Source of the DNA: Pomphorhynchus laevis | Lineage: Eukaryota; Acanthocephala; Palaeacanthocephala; Echinorhynchida; Pomphorhynchidae | Assembly: GCA_012934845.2 (NCBI GenBank) | Contig: WNNJ02000912.1 | Span: 1-64,000 of the forward strand | Reading direction: 5' to 3' | Length of the DNA: 64,000 nt | Notes under the pieces: generated by a model | Database searches by the model: none | Seen by the model: the letters and a program-made list of their open reading frames with translations, nothing else | What the model was told of the DNA's origin: nothing | Program-made: the position numbers and the translations under genes | Part shown: one piece after another, positions 42,166-52,649 of the stretch | Position numbering within the stretch: position 1 is the first letter of the stretch | Layout of the letters: each line of letters opens with the position of its first letter

Positions 42166-43036
42166 ATAGCTCGTTGCACTTAAAACAGATCTAAACAGAT
42201 AGTTATTTTTATCGTAAAGTATGCTATGAAAAAATCCTTTATTATCATTGTTATTAAATCCAATAATAAGCACATAATGGTGAGCATTCCGAAGTGAACC
42301 AAATATATTGTTTATCTTGATATGACATGAAAACAGATCTCTAAATTTTACATTTACATTCCACATTTATAAAGACAAACACATTTTTGACATTATTTTA
42401 TGATTTCACGAATTGTTATTTAAGCCATAAGGATTTGCCTTTCTGCTGTAGGCTATCCTGAATTTCGACAATATACATGCTTAAATAATTATAGTAAATA
42501 CTCTTGCCACTGATAATCATCTGATACAAAAATCAGCACTCTTAATGCCAGATCGATTGTAATAATATTCTTACAAACGATGTGTTGATTAACTACTTGC
42601 TGAACATTTAAACAGTCACAAATTTGTAATCAAAAGTGCATAACTGATAACATAGCAGTTCATACTAATGACTCTAATCCTTATTATTATACATCGTTTG
42701 TTATTTATAAGTCAATTTATAAAAATTGAATTTTATTTAAAATTTCAATTTCAATTTTAATTTGAATTAAATTATATAACATAATTATATAATTAAATAA
42801 ATTATACACGTCATTTGCGCATATTTGACCCTTGCTTTGTAGGGTCGAAGAATATGGGGATGAAAAGTGATAACACAGCAGTTCCTCCTGATGACCTCTA
42901 ATCCTTATTATGATACATCGTCTGTTTTTTATTAATCAATTCATAAAAATGACTTTTATTTTAAATTTTAATTATAAATAATATCGATAAATAAATATAA
43001 ATTATATAAAATCTTATATAATTATATATTATTTTT
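42166..43036. repeat. About 870-bp segment duplicated at 60117-60990
   Basis: Starts AGCTCGTTGCACTTAAAACAGATC and ends in ATATAATTATATATTATTTTTATTTA. Only a handful of differences against the copy at 60117 (for example AACAGATAG/AACAAATAG and CTTGCCACTG/CTTCCTACTG). It includes a minus-strand open frame (42366-42151, MWNVNVKFRDLFSCHIKINN...) of unknown nature and two decayed Naiad-like terminal cores (about 42640-42680 and 42835-42905). Very recent duplication or transposition. Confidence 0.88.
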
Positions 43037-43079
43037 ATTTATATACGTAGAGTCAGTTATCTGATAGGATAACTTATCA

Positions 43080-43340
43080 TATAAGATACTATATTATCAA
43101 ATTTAATCAGATGAAATACATCATTAGCATGTATTTGGCCCCGCTGCTATGTTTGGTAGAGGAGTAAGGGGCCGAAACCTGATAGCATAGCAGTTCCTCC
43201 TGATGACCTCTAATTCTTATTCTTATACATCGTATGTTATTTATTAGTCAATTCATAAAAATTGATTTTTACTTTAAATTTCAATAATAAATTCTATCGA
43301 TATAAATATTAATATCCGTAGATTCAGTTATCTGATCTGA
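43080..43340 (+). ncRNA. Naiad-like terminal core and tail, best-pairing copy
   Basis: GGCCCCGCTGCTATG...AAGGGGCCGAAACCTGATAGCATAGCAGTTCCTCC then TGATGACCTC. Here GGCCCC pairs fully with GGGGCC and CTGCTATG with CATAGCAG. The upstream stem AAATAC/GTATTT is intact. The tail runs to GATTCAGTTATCTGATCTGATT. RNA role hypothetical. Confidence 0.45.
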
Positions 43341-43549
43341 TTCAATTATTGAATTAGCGTAAGTCAATAAAACATAAATATTTATTAAATTTAAAAAAAT
43401 CGTGAAATAACTGAACTTTTTGATGAATTTCTCTGCACATTGCTTTAATTCTATTTATAAGCCAACAGCGAATGTTTTAAATGCCGTTTTCCAGAATTTA
43501 TTACACTAAAAGTTTCATATAATGAGAAATTTCTAGCTGTATTGAATGG

Positions 43550-43745
43550 TTAGACTAGTCGGTAAGGCGTTGACCAGCCGATGCAGAAAACTAAGGTTCT
43601 AATCTGAAAGTGCAAATGGTGTTCAAAAGGAAACTACAGCGGTACACATCCTTCTAATAAGTCCGCTTGTAATATTGCACAGCAATAGCGGAGGAAACTA
43701 CCAATATGTCGGGTTAAAATCTTGCGTATTGTGAGTATATGTGCA
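43550..43745 (+). mobile_element. tRNA-derived SINE
   Basis: TGGTTAGACTAGTCGGTAAGG (A box TAGTCGGTAAGG) and GGTTCTAATCTG (B box) lie about 37 bp apart. The body continues with GGAAACTACAGCGGTACACATCC and an internal near-repeat (GGAGGAAACTACCAATATGTCGGG). The tRNA 3' half is absent, so not a tRNA gene. Different SINE family from 14036-14203. Confidence 0.65.
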
Positions 43746-43976
43746 TGCAGTTGTAAATAGGTTAAATAATGATGTATGTTATTTTATGAACTAACTTATT
43801 AATGATTGATTGTTTACTAGCCCATGATTATTATTTAATAATAATAAAGATTTTATTAAATCAAAAACATAAATGAGAGAAAAAAGAAAAGAGTAATAAC
43901 AGTTAGTTAAGAGTGACAGTTAAAGACAGAAACCACAGTTCATTTCTTTCTTGCAGTCTTCCCTTTCTTCATGGCC

Positions 43977-44303
43977 TCAAATCCACGGGGATCTGAGCCC
44001 CCCCCAACCGATCCAACACGCCGCCTTCCGACTGAACCACCCGGGGTATTTCACCCCCCGAAGAATCAAATCGGCGCGGACTATGCTGGGTAAACGAGAG
44101 ACGATGAGCTTAAGAAACGTTAGCCTTTGCTCTGGGGGACGTCCTCTTGAGAAGAAGACTAGTCCCGAGATAGCCCAGGTACCCCAAAGGCGAACCTGGG
44201 TTTTCCCTTTCAATGACAGATGCTGAGCCCGTTTCAGGGCCAACCTAGCTTTCTTCAGGATAAGTTTAAGTCTATTCAGGTCAACTTTCACCGGCCAGTT
44301 CAC
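43977..44303 (-). pseudogene. LINE-C copy 1 C-terminal domain
   Basis: NWPVKVDLNRLKLILKKARL, TQVRLWGTWAISGLVFFSRG and VKYPGWFSRKAACWIGWG: the helical/Trp-rich end after the RT in this LINE group. The reading runs to the 3' UTR. Confidence 0.65.
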
Positions 44304-44389
44304 CGTAACGGTGAACCCCAGGTATTTTACTCGACTTGATAAGGTGGGGAGTGGTTTAGAGGCAAATATGGAGGAGAGTGCAGAGAGTG

Positions 44390-45073
44390 CTAATCTCTTA
44401 AGTTTTTCTTTGTTGCAGTGGTGCCATGAAAGACAACCGCCTGCGATTTGGCAGAGTTTAAAATAAGATTGGATACGGGTAACTGGTCTTTTAATCTTAA
44501 AAAGAAGCGGCTGATGTCAGAAACTACGTCTTTGCACCTGTGTACAGAGAACAGGGCTGTGGTGTCATCAGCATACACCACAGGACGTTGTTCGCGTTTA
44601 AAATTTTTGAATAGATTAATGGAAGCAGCAAGATATAAGATGGGAGAAAGTGGGGATCCTTGAGGTACACACGTAATAGGGTAGAACTGACGCGCATCAG
44701 TGTGGTCTTCATAGTAAAATCGCTTGGTGTACAGTAGGATCTCCACCCTGTTCACAATTCTCGCAAGCAACCTTAGGGACCTGAGAGAAGAGATCACAAA
44801 AAGAATAGATATGCGGTCAAATGCAGAAGAAAAGTCAAGGAAAATAGCCACAACTAGGCAATGGCTATTCTTCCGACAAAACTGCTTCACCTCACCTACT
44901 GCTGAATGGACCGAGCGACCTTTGACGTACCCATGTAAACTAGGTGGGATTAATTTTCGCCTACTCAAATGATCGCGGATTCTACGTGCAAGCGCTTTTT
45001 TGTAGATCAAGATGAGGGAATTTTGAATCGAGATGGGCCGCAGGTCTTTCGTCAAGAGATCGGATGAACCCAT
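44390..45073 (-). pseudogene. LINE-C copy 1 reverse transcriptase
   Basis: DLRPISIQNSLILIYKKALA (entry block), LHGYVKGRSVHSAVGEVKQF, AIFLDFSSAFDRIS (catalytic Asp), VPQGSPLSPILYLAA, VVYADDTTALFSV (YADD), and ILNSAKSQAVVF. All core RT blocks are present in one frame of 227 residues. Confidence 0.88.
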
Positions 45074-45755
45074 GAAAACCTGGAGGAATCAAATTACGCC
45101 TATTTAAATGGTCGCGTATTTTACGCGCAAGCGCTTTTTCGTGAATCGACACGAGGAAATTTTGAATCGAACTGGGTCGCAGGTCTTCAGGTCTTTTGGA
45201 GATGCCCGGGAGTAGACCCCAGGAGTTAAGAATATTCGTAACAGATAGATCCCTACTCCTGAAGTTACACCAAGGCGGGATTGATTGAGGTGATTGAGTG
45301 GCTCCATAGTTGTGCAGGGCTAGTGACTCCTCCAAAACTTTTTCAAGGCCTACATTCCCTATCCAACTCAATGCTCTATCCTTCCAGCAAACAAACTTCT
45401 CCGTGAAAATCTTCCAAAAGGAAGACCGAGAAGGATTAAGGCGAGCGATACTCGTCCTATCCCTACTCAGCTGGAACCTGTATATAGTGCTCCAGTATTC
45501 ATTCGAGAGGGCCTGTTTGGCGGAAGCAGAGAGATTAGGGAGGTTCAGTAATTTTGCTATGACCTTGAGTTTCGTCGGAGTGGAATTGTATATACGACCT
45601 TTATAGGTAGTCGATAGAATCGCGGTAGCTTGCGAAAAGAGGTAGGTATTAAATTCGGTCATACTCTCATTTCCTATTCGGGGAAAGAGTTGGATAGCCG
45701 CCTGAAAGAAGGCCACTCTGATAGGATCAAAGTGAAACCTTCTGCAAAGCACCAT
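44982..45755 (-). pseudogene. LINE-C copy 1 linker and first RT entry block
   Basis: RRFHFDPIRVAFFQAAIQLF, SATAILSTTYKGRIYNSTP-type linker, TEKFVCWKDRALSWIGNVGL, then GISKRPEDLRPSSIQNFLVS and RNLIPPGFHGFI. The last block is repeated at the start of the next frame (44390-45073). Compared with copy 2, about 40 residues before DLRP are missing. Confidence 0.7.
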
Positions 45756-45770
45756 ATCTTCCTCAATTCT

Positions 45771-46424
45771 CTAACGAATTAGGTCATGAGAGGTGGACAA
45801 TTGCTGGCGCGACTGCTCCGTGCAGAGGGGTTTTAACAGCCACCTCGAGTGAAGCAGTAAAATGTCGAGGATAGAATTTGTTGATGTGCAATGAAAGGTA
45901 GGGGATGGGGGTTTGTAAATAAGATAAGCGTTCCTAGCTCTGCAAAGCGCTGCATTGATCCAACGACCAGTTCCGTCGTTGAAATCTCCAAGTATCATGT
46001 TATAACCGCTGTCAATAATGCTATCCAGGAGGTCACGGTTCTTGTGAATTTCCCCTGGACGGATGTAGACATTGGCTAGACTGAGGCGTTTACCGTTCTT
46101 ACTGAGTGAAACTACTAAACAAGACATGGCTGGACATGAGTAGTTTAATAGGAGGGAGGACCTTAAGGAGCACTTAACTAAGGTCAAGAGTCCTTGAGAT
46201 GAAGAAAAGTGAGGTGGGGTTATGTACGGAGTATAGTGGGAACATATATGTTTTGGGATAAATCGAGTAATGTCCTGGGGAAGACGGATAGACCGCGTCT
46301 CCTGAAGGACTATAACATCTGCATCTCTACCAGATAAAAGTGTAAGGGTAGAAGCACCTCCCGAATTCCACTGAATGATATTCAGTGAAAAAGGCTCGGG
46401 TTTACTCACCATTGTGTCAGACAA
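45771..46424 (-). pseudogene. LINE-C copy 1 endonuclease
   Basis: APE-type endonuclease: NIIQWNSGGASTLTLLSGRD, ADVIVLQETRSIRLP (catalytic Glu), GLLTLVKCSLRSSLLLNYSC, LSLANVYIRPGE, YNMILGDFNDGTGRW (Asp/Asn pair) and the end block LSTSHDLI. The frame is open throughout; the ATG at 46424 is a plausible ORF2 start. Confidence 0.85.
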
Positions 46425-46687
46425 GTTGGACGGGGGCAGCCAACCTAGACAGAGCTAGGTGCAGGAGGGTTGCCCCTCCCGCCACTAGCCCCATCCAGAG
46501 TCAGAGCCCCCGGGCAATATCATCATTTCCCAACGAGGAGGCCTCTTTATCTTGTAGCAATTTTCCCATCTTAAGGGGAGGAACCGTTCGTGCTGAGGCA
46601 CCACATTTTTTTTGATTTAGGCCTTACTATAGCTGGCTTCAACGGCACTGAAGCTGAGCCAAGGAAAGCCGCCAGAAGGGGGGGCTA

Positions 46688-47701
46688 TCATTCTCTCAAT
46701 CTGTGCAAAATAACTTTCTTATTATTGTTAATTAGAGATAATATGTCCGAGTTTGACATCATGTCTGCCAGCGCAGAAACGGATGCGTAGTCTTTTGAAG
46801 TAGTGGTCGACTTGGCAGAGAATTTTCTTTGATAGTCTTTGAAGATTCGGCAGCGTCGCGACCACGCGGGGTGGTCTCCCCCGCAATTGATACAGGCAGG
46901 AGGGGTCACACACCTCTCCCCCTTAGACATATTATCGCATGAAGTAAGTCCACAAACTCCACATATTTTTTCACGCGAACAAGACGAGGCTCAGTACCCC
47001 CAACTATGACATAGGTTGCAATGTGGATAAGTAAACGAGTCTTGATCAACCAGGGTATACCTTAAGTTATACCCCAGGAAGGGGTTACTCGCGGCCTTGG
47101 ATAGCAACAGAGCATTATCTAAATCTGCCGTGCAAAAGGCAATCGGGAGTACATCTCCTGTTTTCGACTTAAGGCCTCTTATTGAGTCCAATTTATAGGT
47201 CTTACGAAGGAGGTCAAAATCTTCCTCTTCGAGATGAGGAGGGTAGTTCGTAATTTTTAGGGTCGCCTGAATAGGCTTTAACAATAACGTTCTTGTGTGG
47301 GAAAGGCTCTTCTTAAAAAACTGTTCGTAGGCTTCCAATAGAGCATGGGAAGCAAATGAAACTTTGACAGTGTTTACATATGTTCTTACAGAATTAAAGA
47401 TTATTCTCCCGGGGTAGTCTTTAACGAAGGTAAGGAGAAATACAGTAAATAATCTGTGCCTTTCTATAGGTTTTGTAGTTGTGATAATCGCCAAATTATT
47501 AAGTTTTGGAATAGGGGGAAGTTGCCCCGAGTCAGATGCTGAGTTAGAAACAAATGTACTAACCTTAGGATCGTTGATTGTCATTGAAGTGGAAAGTATA
47601 ACTTTTTTGAGAGATTTCGTTCCAAAATCAAAGATTTCTGAAGCATTTTTGCAGGAGCTTTGATGCCTCGACGCATACAAAGCGTTGTTACTTGTACACA
47701 T
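46688..47701 (-). pseudogene. LINE-C copy 1 ORF1 (nucleic-acid-binding, CCHC)
   Basis: 46991-47701 is an RRM-like/gag-like region (HRLFTVFLLTFVKDYPGRII, LKITNYPPHLEEEDFDLLRK). It ends in the first zinc finger (FTYPHCNLCHSWGY). 46930-46688 continues CVTPPACINCGGDHPAWSRR then CRIF, the finger typical of Jockey/I ORF1. One stop separates the two. Confidence 0.8.
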
Positions 47702-47759
47702 ATTTTGATTATTATTTTGTTATATATTGTTCAATCAAACCTCCGTGGTATATTTTAGA

Positions 47760-48070
47760 CTGTAATAATTTATTGAATTGTTAAATGAAAAAGTTAATGC
47801 CTTTAAAGCAACTCACCATCAAGCCAAACGATGTAAACGCAGACATAGAGTAAATACATTACAAGAATTGTTTTGAAAATCTACTCAATGTGTATCCAGA
47901 CGTGACGGGCACACAAAGCATCGGAATTTATGCTTTGGTCAGACTGTATAACACATTGAGTGTTATTATTAATAATAACATTGAGTGTTATTTATTATTA
48001 CAAGCGCATTCTTTTAGGGCGAACGAAACAGTGCACGTCAGAGCTTCAAAGGGATAGGTAAGTAAGTTAA
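47760..48070. other. Spacer with short direct repeat
   Basis: CATTGAGTGTTATT occurs twice (about 47952 and 47980). TTATTATTACAAGCGC (47995-48010) has its reverse complement at 49147-49162. No clear gene. Confidence 0.45.
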
Positions 48071-48079
48071 AAAACAACT

Positions 48080-48777
48080 ATGGGTGATGGTGGTCTAATG
48101 AATTTTGCTTACGAATCGTTATTGAAGATATGGCCAACGCTGGACAGTCGTCAGGGGGATACTGTGGATGATCGAGATGATTTTTCTGAACGCTTGGATT
48201 GCTCTCTTAATCATTTCTTGTTGGGTTTTCTTAATTCGAAGGGTGTTTTGCGTTTTTACATTTCGAAGTTGACTTCGACCATGTCGAAGTCAACTTCCAG
48301 GGGTTCATAGGTTACGATTGTGATGAAGTATTTATCGAGGCCAGTGATGGCACTGTATATGTTCATGGAGAAATCCACGTGGGATCTATCGACGATGCAG
48401 ATGAACGATCTAAGGACTTGTCTGATATTAGAATCGAAACCGAAAGAGATTGTGATGATGCTCTTATTGATAGCAGAACTGGAAACGACAGTGATCAGGA
48501 TTGTGAGGACACCTGGGCTTATAGTTCAGAGGTTGACACTGTAGATACCTTTAATATTGTCGCTTTAATTGATGCTCTATCATATAACAGAAGCAATGAC
48601 TGCAACGTTTATGGGAATGACTACCTTGGGACTATAGCGCTGATGGAGGACAACAACGATTCTGGAAATTACCACTGCTGTAGTGTGGAAAAGAGAATGG
48701 TTCTAAAAAGGTTTGAGGCTTCCGATTGTGGTTGTTTCACTGATACAGTAACGTGTTGGAAATTCAAAAGAAAATAA
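48080..48777 (+). CDS. Unrecognised acidic ORF pair in a unit with a LINE-like tail
   Basis: 48080-48310 starts with a good context (ACAACTATGGGTG): MGDGGLMNFAYESLLKIWP then LDCSLNHFLLGFLNSKG. An overlapping frame from about 48235 to 48777 reads HFEVDFDHVEVNFQGFIGYD, EVFIEASDGTVYVHGEIHVG, IDDADERSKDLSDIR, DCEDTWAYSSEVDTVDTF and ends FKRK. It is strongly acidic with several Cys near the end (YHCCSVEKR, CGCFTDTVTC). The two may be one ORF with a frameshift at about 48235. No domain recognised. About 330 bp downstream is TTTTTTTAATAAAATCTTTATTATTATT, like the LINE-C 3' tail, so this may be the ORF of a retroposon rather than a host gene. Confidence 0.4.
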
Positions 48778-48779
48778 TG

Positions 48780-49135
48780 CTTACTACAAAGCAAACTTAG
48801 TACCACTAAACTTCTCTGTTTAGTTCCGAAGGTGTCTCACCTGCGATGGCTTTGGCTGCGGTGTGGAGTTCGGAAGCGTAAGTCCTTTAAGAAGACGGGC
48901 AGTGGAAGGCTCCTTCAGACTGGAAGAACAAAGCTTTGAAGGAGGTGATGTGTTCGAACAGAAGGGAGGTATGGAGATCATGCGATAAGACCGCTGGCCT
49001 CCGTCTGCTAGAATCCTCCTCCTTATGTTGTACTAATCCTTCGATTTTTGCCTATATATTCTATTTTTTTGACAAAATGTTTTCCACATACGGTTGTATT
49101 TTTTTAATAAAATCTTTATTATTATTGTTTTTTTT
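48780..49135 (+). repeat. 3' UTR-like region with LINE-C-type tail
   Basis: GC-richer, non-coding stretch ending TTTTTTTAATAAAATCTTTATTATTATTG at 49106-49133. About 22 nt agree with the tail of LINE-C copy 1 (in opposite orientation). It suggests a plus-strand retroposon ending here. Confidence 0.5.
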
Positions 49136-49509
49136 GCAAAAAACGCGCTTGTAATAATAAAGGTTTTCTTATAAATTATACAAGGGGGCTAATAAAAGTC
49201 AATGACAATTAAAAAGACAAAAACATAGCAGAAAATTCAGTCAATAGAGTCTTCACTCTTCATGACCTCAGGCCCAGTGGGATCTGAGCCCTTCAATCAA
49301 TCCGACATGCCGCCTTACGACTAAATTACTCGGTGTCTTTCACCCCCCGAAGAGTCCAATTGAGGCGGACTATACTGGGTAAATGAGAGACGACAGCTTT
49401 CGATGACCAGTTTACCGTAACGGTGAACCCCAGGTATTTTACTTGACTCGTGAAGACAGGGAACGGTTGATTAGTCAAAATGGAGGAGAGTGCGGAGAGT
49501 GCTAATCTC

Positions 49510-49803
49510 TTAAGTTTTTGCTTTGTTGTTCACTAGACGTTGTTCACGTTTAAATATTTTAAAGAGTTCAATAAGGGCAGCAAGAAATAAGATTGGAGAA
49601 AGAGGGGATCCTTGGGGCACACCCGTAATAGGGTAGAACTGACGCGCATCAGGGTCGTCTTCATAAATAAATAGCTTGGTGTACATCAGTATCTCCACCC
49701 TGTTAACAATTCTCGCAGACAACCAAAGGGACCCGATAGAAGAGATATCAAAGGGAATGGAGATGCGGTCAAATGCAGCAGTAAAATCAAGGAAAATAGT
49801 CAC
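49510..49803 (-). pseudogene. LINE-C copy 2 RT fragment
   Basis: TIFLDFTAAFDRISIPFDIS and GVPQGSPLSPILFLAALIEL; broken before the YADD block. Confidence 0.8.
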
Positions 49804-50520
49804 AGCAAGTTGATGACTGTTCTCTTGACAAAACTAATGCACTTTACCTACTGCTGAATGGCTCAAACGACCTTTGACGAACCCATGGAAACCTGGTGGG
49901 ATTAATTTACGCCTACTTAGATGATCGCGAACTTTATGCCCAAGCGCTTTCTCGTAAATCGACACGAGGGAATTCTAAATCGAAATGGGCCGCAGGTCCT
50001 TTGGACAAGATACCGGATTTTTAGGTAAAAATATACGTCTACTAATGTTGATGCCGGCCACATCGAAAGGTGAGGCTAAAAGCATTATGACTGCAACTTC
50101 TCTTCTTTGTTCGGCTGTCAAAAGCTGACAGACACGAGAAGAGAGTGGAGCGACGAATATGGATGCCCGGAAGAGACTTCCGGAAGTTATGGATATCTGC
50201 GACAGATACATCCCTAGTCCTAAAGTCTCCCTAAGGCGGGATTGGTTGAGGCTATTGAGTGGCTCCATAATTGTGTAGGGATAGTGACTCCTTCAGAACA
50301 TTATCAAGACCTATTTTTCTAATCCAACCCAAGGCTCTATCCCTCCAACAGACAAACTCCTCCTTCTTGAATATCTTCCAGAAAATAGACTGGGCTGGAC
50401 TAAGGGAAGCCATGCTTGCCCTATCCTTACCCAGTTGGAACCTATATCTAGTGCTTCAATATTCTTTCGAGAGAACTTGCCTGACAAAAGCAAAGAGATT
50501 GTGAAGACGGAGCATATATG

Positions 50521-51210
50521 CTAATGTCTTGAGTTTTTTTTCGGAGTGAGATTGTAAATACGACCTTTGTAAGTTGTCGAAAGCATCGCGGTTGCTTGCG
50601 AAGAGAGGTAGGAATTAAATTCGGTTAGACTCTCATTACCAATTAGGGGGAAGTGTTGGATAGCTGCCTGAAAGAAAGCCACTCTGATTGGATCAAAGTT
50701 GAATCTCCTTCGAAGCAGCGTATCCTCTTCTATCCGCCAACGAATCAAGTCATGAGATGTGGACAGATGGTGTCGCGACTGCTCCTTACAGTGGTGTTTC
50801 AACAACCACCTCTCATGGAGCAGTAATAATTCGAGGAGTGAATTCGTTGATGTGCAATGAAAGGTGGGTGACGGTGGTTTGTGAATAAGATAACCGTGCC
50901 TAGCTCTGCGGAGTGCTGCATTAATCCAACGACCACTTCTGTCGTTGAAGTCACCATGTACCATGTCATAGCCGCTATCGATGATCCAATCTAGGAGGTC
51001 ACGGTTCTTGTGAATCTCCCCTGGACGGATGTAGACATTGGCTAGACTAAGGCGCTTACCGTTCTTACAGAGTGAAACTACTAAATAAGGCAGGACTAGA
51101 CAAGAATAGTTGAGTCGAAGGGAAGATCTTAAGTAGCATTTAACTAGGGTTAAAAGACCTTGAGATGAAGATGATTGAGGCGGGCTATGTACGGAGTATA
51201 GTTGGAGCAA
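50521..51210 (-). pseudogene. LINE-C copy 2 endonuclease end and linker
   Basis: GLLTLVKCYLRSSLRLNYSC, LSLANVYIRPGEIHKNRDLL, YDMVHGDFNDRSGRWIN, LSTSHDLIRWRIEEDTLLRR and FNFDPIRVAFFQAAIQHFP. Parallel to copy 1 at 46250-45600 but open across the endonuclease-linker junction where copy 1 is broken. Confidence 0.8.
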
Positions 51211-52144
51211 ATATCCTGGGGAAGACGGATAGACCGCGTCTCCTGAAGGACTATAACATCTGCATCTCTATCAGATAAAAGTTTAAGGGGAGGAGCCCCT
51301 CATGAATTCCACTGAAGGATATACAGTGAAAAAGACTCACGAGTATTCTGCATTGTGTTAGGTTAGCTGGGTGGGATTGCCTTCAGCTAGAATGAGATGG
51401 GGCGGAAAGGTTGCCCTCTACGCTACTAGCGCCGTCCAGAGGAGGCACTTGCGCACGGGCTTTATCTTCATTTCCCTGGGAGGTCTTTCTATGTTTATAC
51501 ATCTTTCCGACTTTTATAGGGGAATGGTGTGGACTGACGCCCCCTTTTCTTTGATTCCGGTACCGATTGCAAGGGTATTTCTGTAGGTGTGAGAAGTGAG
51601 GACAATAGATTAGAAATCAAACAATTCATTTCGCTGAGGATACTCCTCTTATTGGAATCTAGTGACCAAATAATGTCCTTATCCGTCATCCTGGACGCTG
51701 CAATGCAGGCTGAATCAGTAGACGGTTTTGCATATTGGGAGCTTGGCTCACGTAAATTATTCTATAGCTTTTGAAATAATTACACTTCCGGGACCATGCG
51801 GGGTGGTCACCTTTACAATTCGAGCAGACAGTTGAGCCTCGCATTTCGCCCCTTCAGAAGGCTAACCAGGATTCGGAGCTACAGACTCCACAAATTTTCG
51901 GTGTAGTGCATGTAGACCCCTTATGCCCTCACTGATGACATGAATTGCAGTGGGGTAGGTCATGTTATCTTCTTCTAAGATAGAAAATCTCAGGTTGTAC
52001 CCCAGGAAATTTTTTTATAAATAAATAATTTTTTATACCCTATTGATAGCATTTTCCTTAATTCATTGTTTTCAATTAATTCTAGATTATGAGTGCATAT
52101 ATGTTCATTCATTTTATACATTTATTCTATACATTTATTAATTT

Positions 52145-52640
52145 TTATTCTATATATTTATTAATGAAGTTTATGGTTAGTGTATATTTTTTATTGTTAT
52201 TACTAACATTTATTGCCCGATTATAGTAATTTGTATTACAATAACTGTCTATTATACAACTTAGCCTATCATAGTCGTTAATTAATTTTTGATTTATTGA
52301 ACATATGATATCTTTAGAAAAACTTCTTATATTTACATAAAGATCTTTTAGCTTATTATCACTTAAAAGTTGTTTTAATATTTCTAATTGTTCATTTATA
52401 TACATATCTTTTTTAATATTTTTAACTCTATTTTTCCTATTCCTTTTATCACCATGACTTCTTGGTTTGCGTTTAACCGGATTATTATAATATAGTTGTT
52501 TATTATGTATTATACTACTTCTGCCAATTCCTTGTACCACGTCATTCAATCCTAATGGGTACATGGAATTAAGCGTTTTAATCCAAAAATCTTCTCTTTC
52601 TAATAGCTTTTGATTTAATATTGTCTAATTTGATTATAAG
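52145..52640 (-). pseudogene. Naiad-like N-terminal part: end of GIY-YIG endonuclease
   Basis: On the minus strand, LLEREDFWIKTLNSMYPLGL followed by NDVVQGIG is the characteristic C-terminal block of GIY-YIG domains in permuted Penelope-like elements (W-I-K-T-L-x-x-x-Y-P-x-G-L-N-D). It is followed by KRKPRSHGDKRNRKNRVK (basic) and a Lys/Asn/Ile-rich region leading toward an RT, with NNNKKYTLTINFINKYI at its end. The RT itself is not attached here. This places an endonuclease upstream of the RT, as in Naiad elements. Confidence 0.65.
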
Positions 52641-52649
52641 ACATTAAAA

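Larger units (their letters stand above)
43838..47701 (-). mobile_element. LINE-C copy 1 (Jockey/I-like non-LTR), nearly full length
   Basis: In minus-strand order: ORF1 (47701-46690), ORF2 endonuclease (46424-45771), linker (45755-45180), RT (45073-44390), C-terminal domain (44303-43977), 3' UTR and the tail AATAAAATCTTTATTATTATTAAA at about 43860-43838. Several frame breaks make it inactive. The RT entry segment is partly duplicated (44940-45055 and 45062-45180). Relatives are copy 2 at 49150-52010 (same strand) and copy 3 at 62815-64000 (opposite strand). GC is well above the surroundings. Confidence 0.88.
49150..52010 (-). mobile_element. LINE-C copy 2, 5'-truncated
   Basis: Same family and strand as copy 1. 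The 3' tail CCTTTATTATTAC is at about 49165-49150, RT fragments lie at 49803-49510 (AAFDRISIPFDISSIGS, GVPQGSPLSPILFLAAL) and at 50268-49975, the endonuclease/linker at 51210-50521, and ORF1 remnants at 51370-52010 are heavily decayed. The 5' end stops at about 52007 (GGTTGTACCCCAGGAAA), where copy 1 continues. It keeps RASIFVAPLSSRVCQLL followed by TAEQRREV upstream of DLRPIS, absent from copy 1. Several frame breaks. Confidence 0.85.

Noticed and set aside
43550-43620. tRNA gene on the plus strand
   Set aside because: Same reasoning: internal promoter boxes without a closing acceptor stem; treated as a second SINE family.
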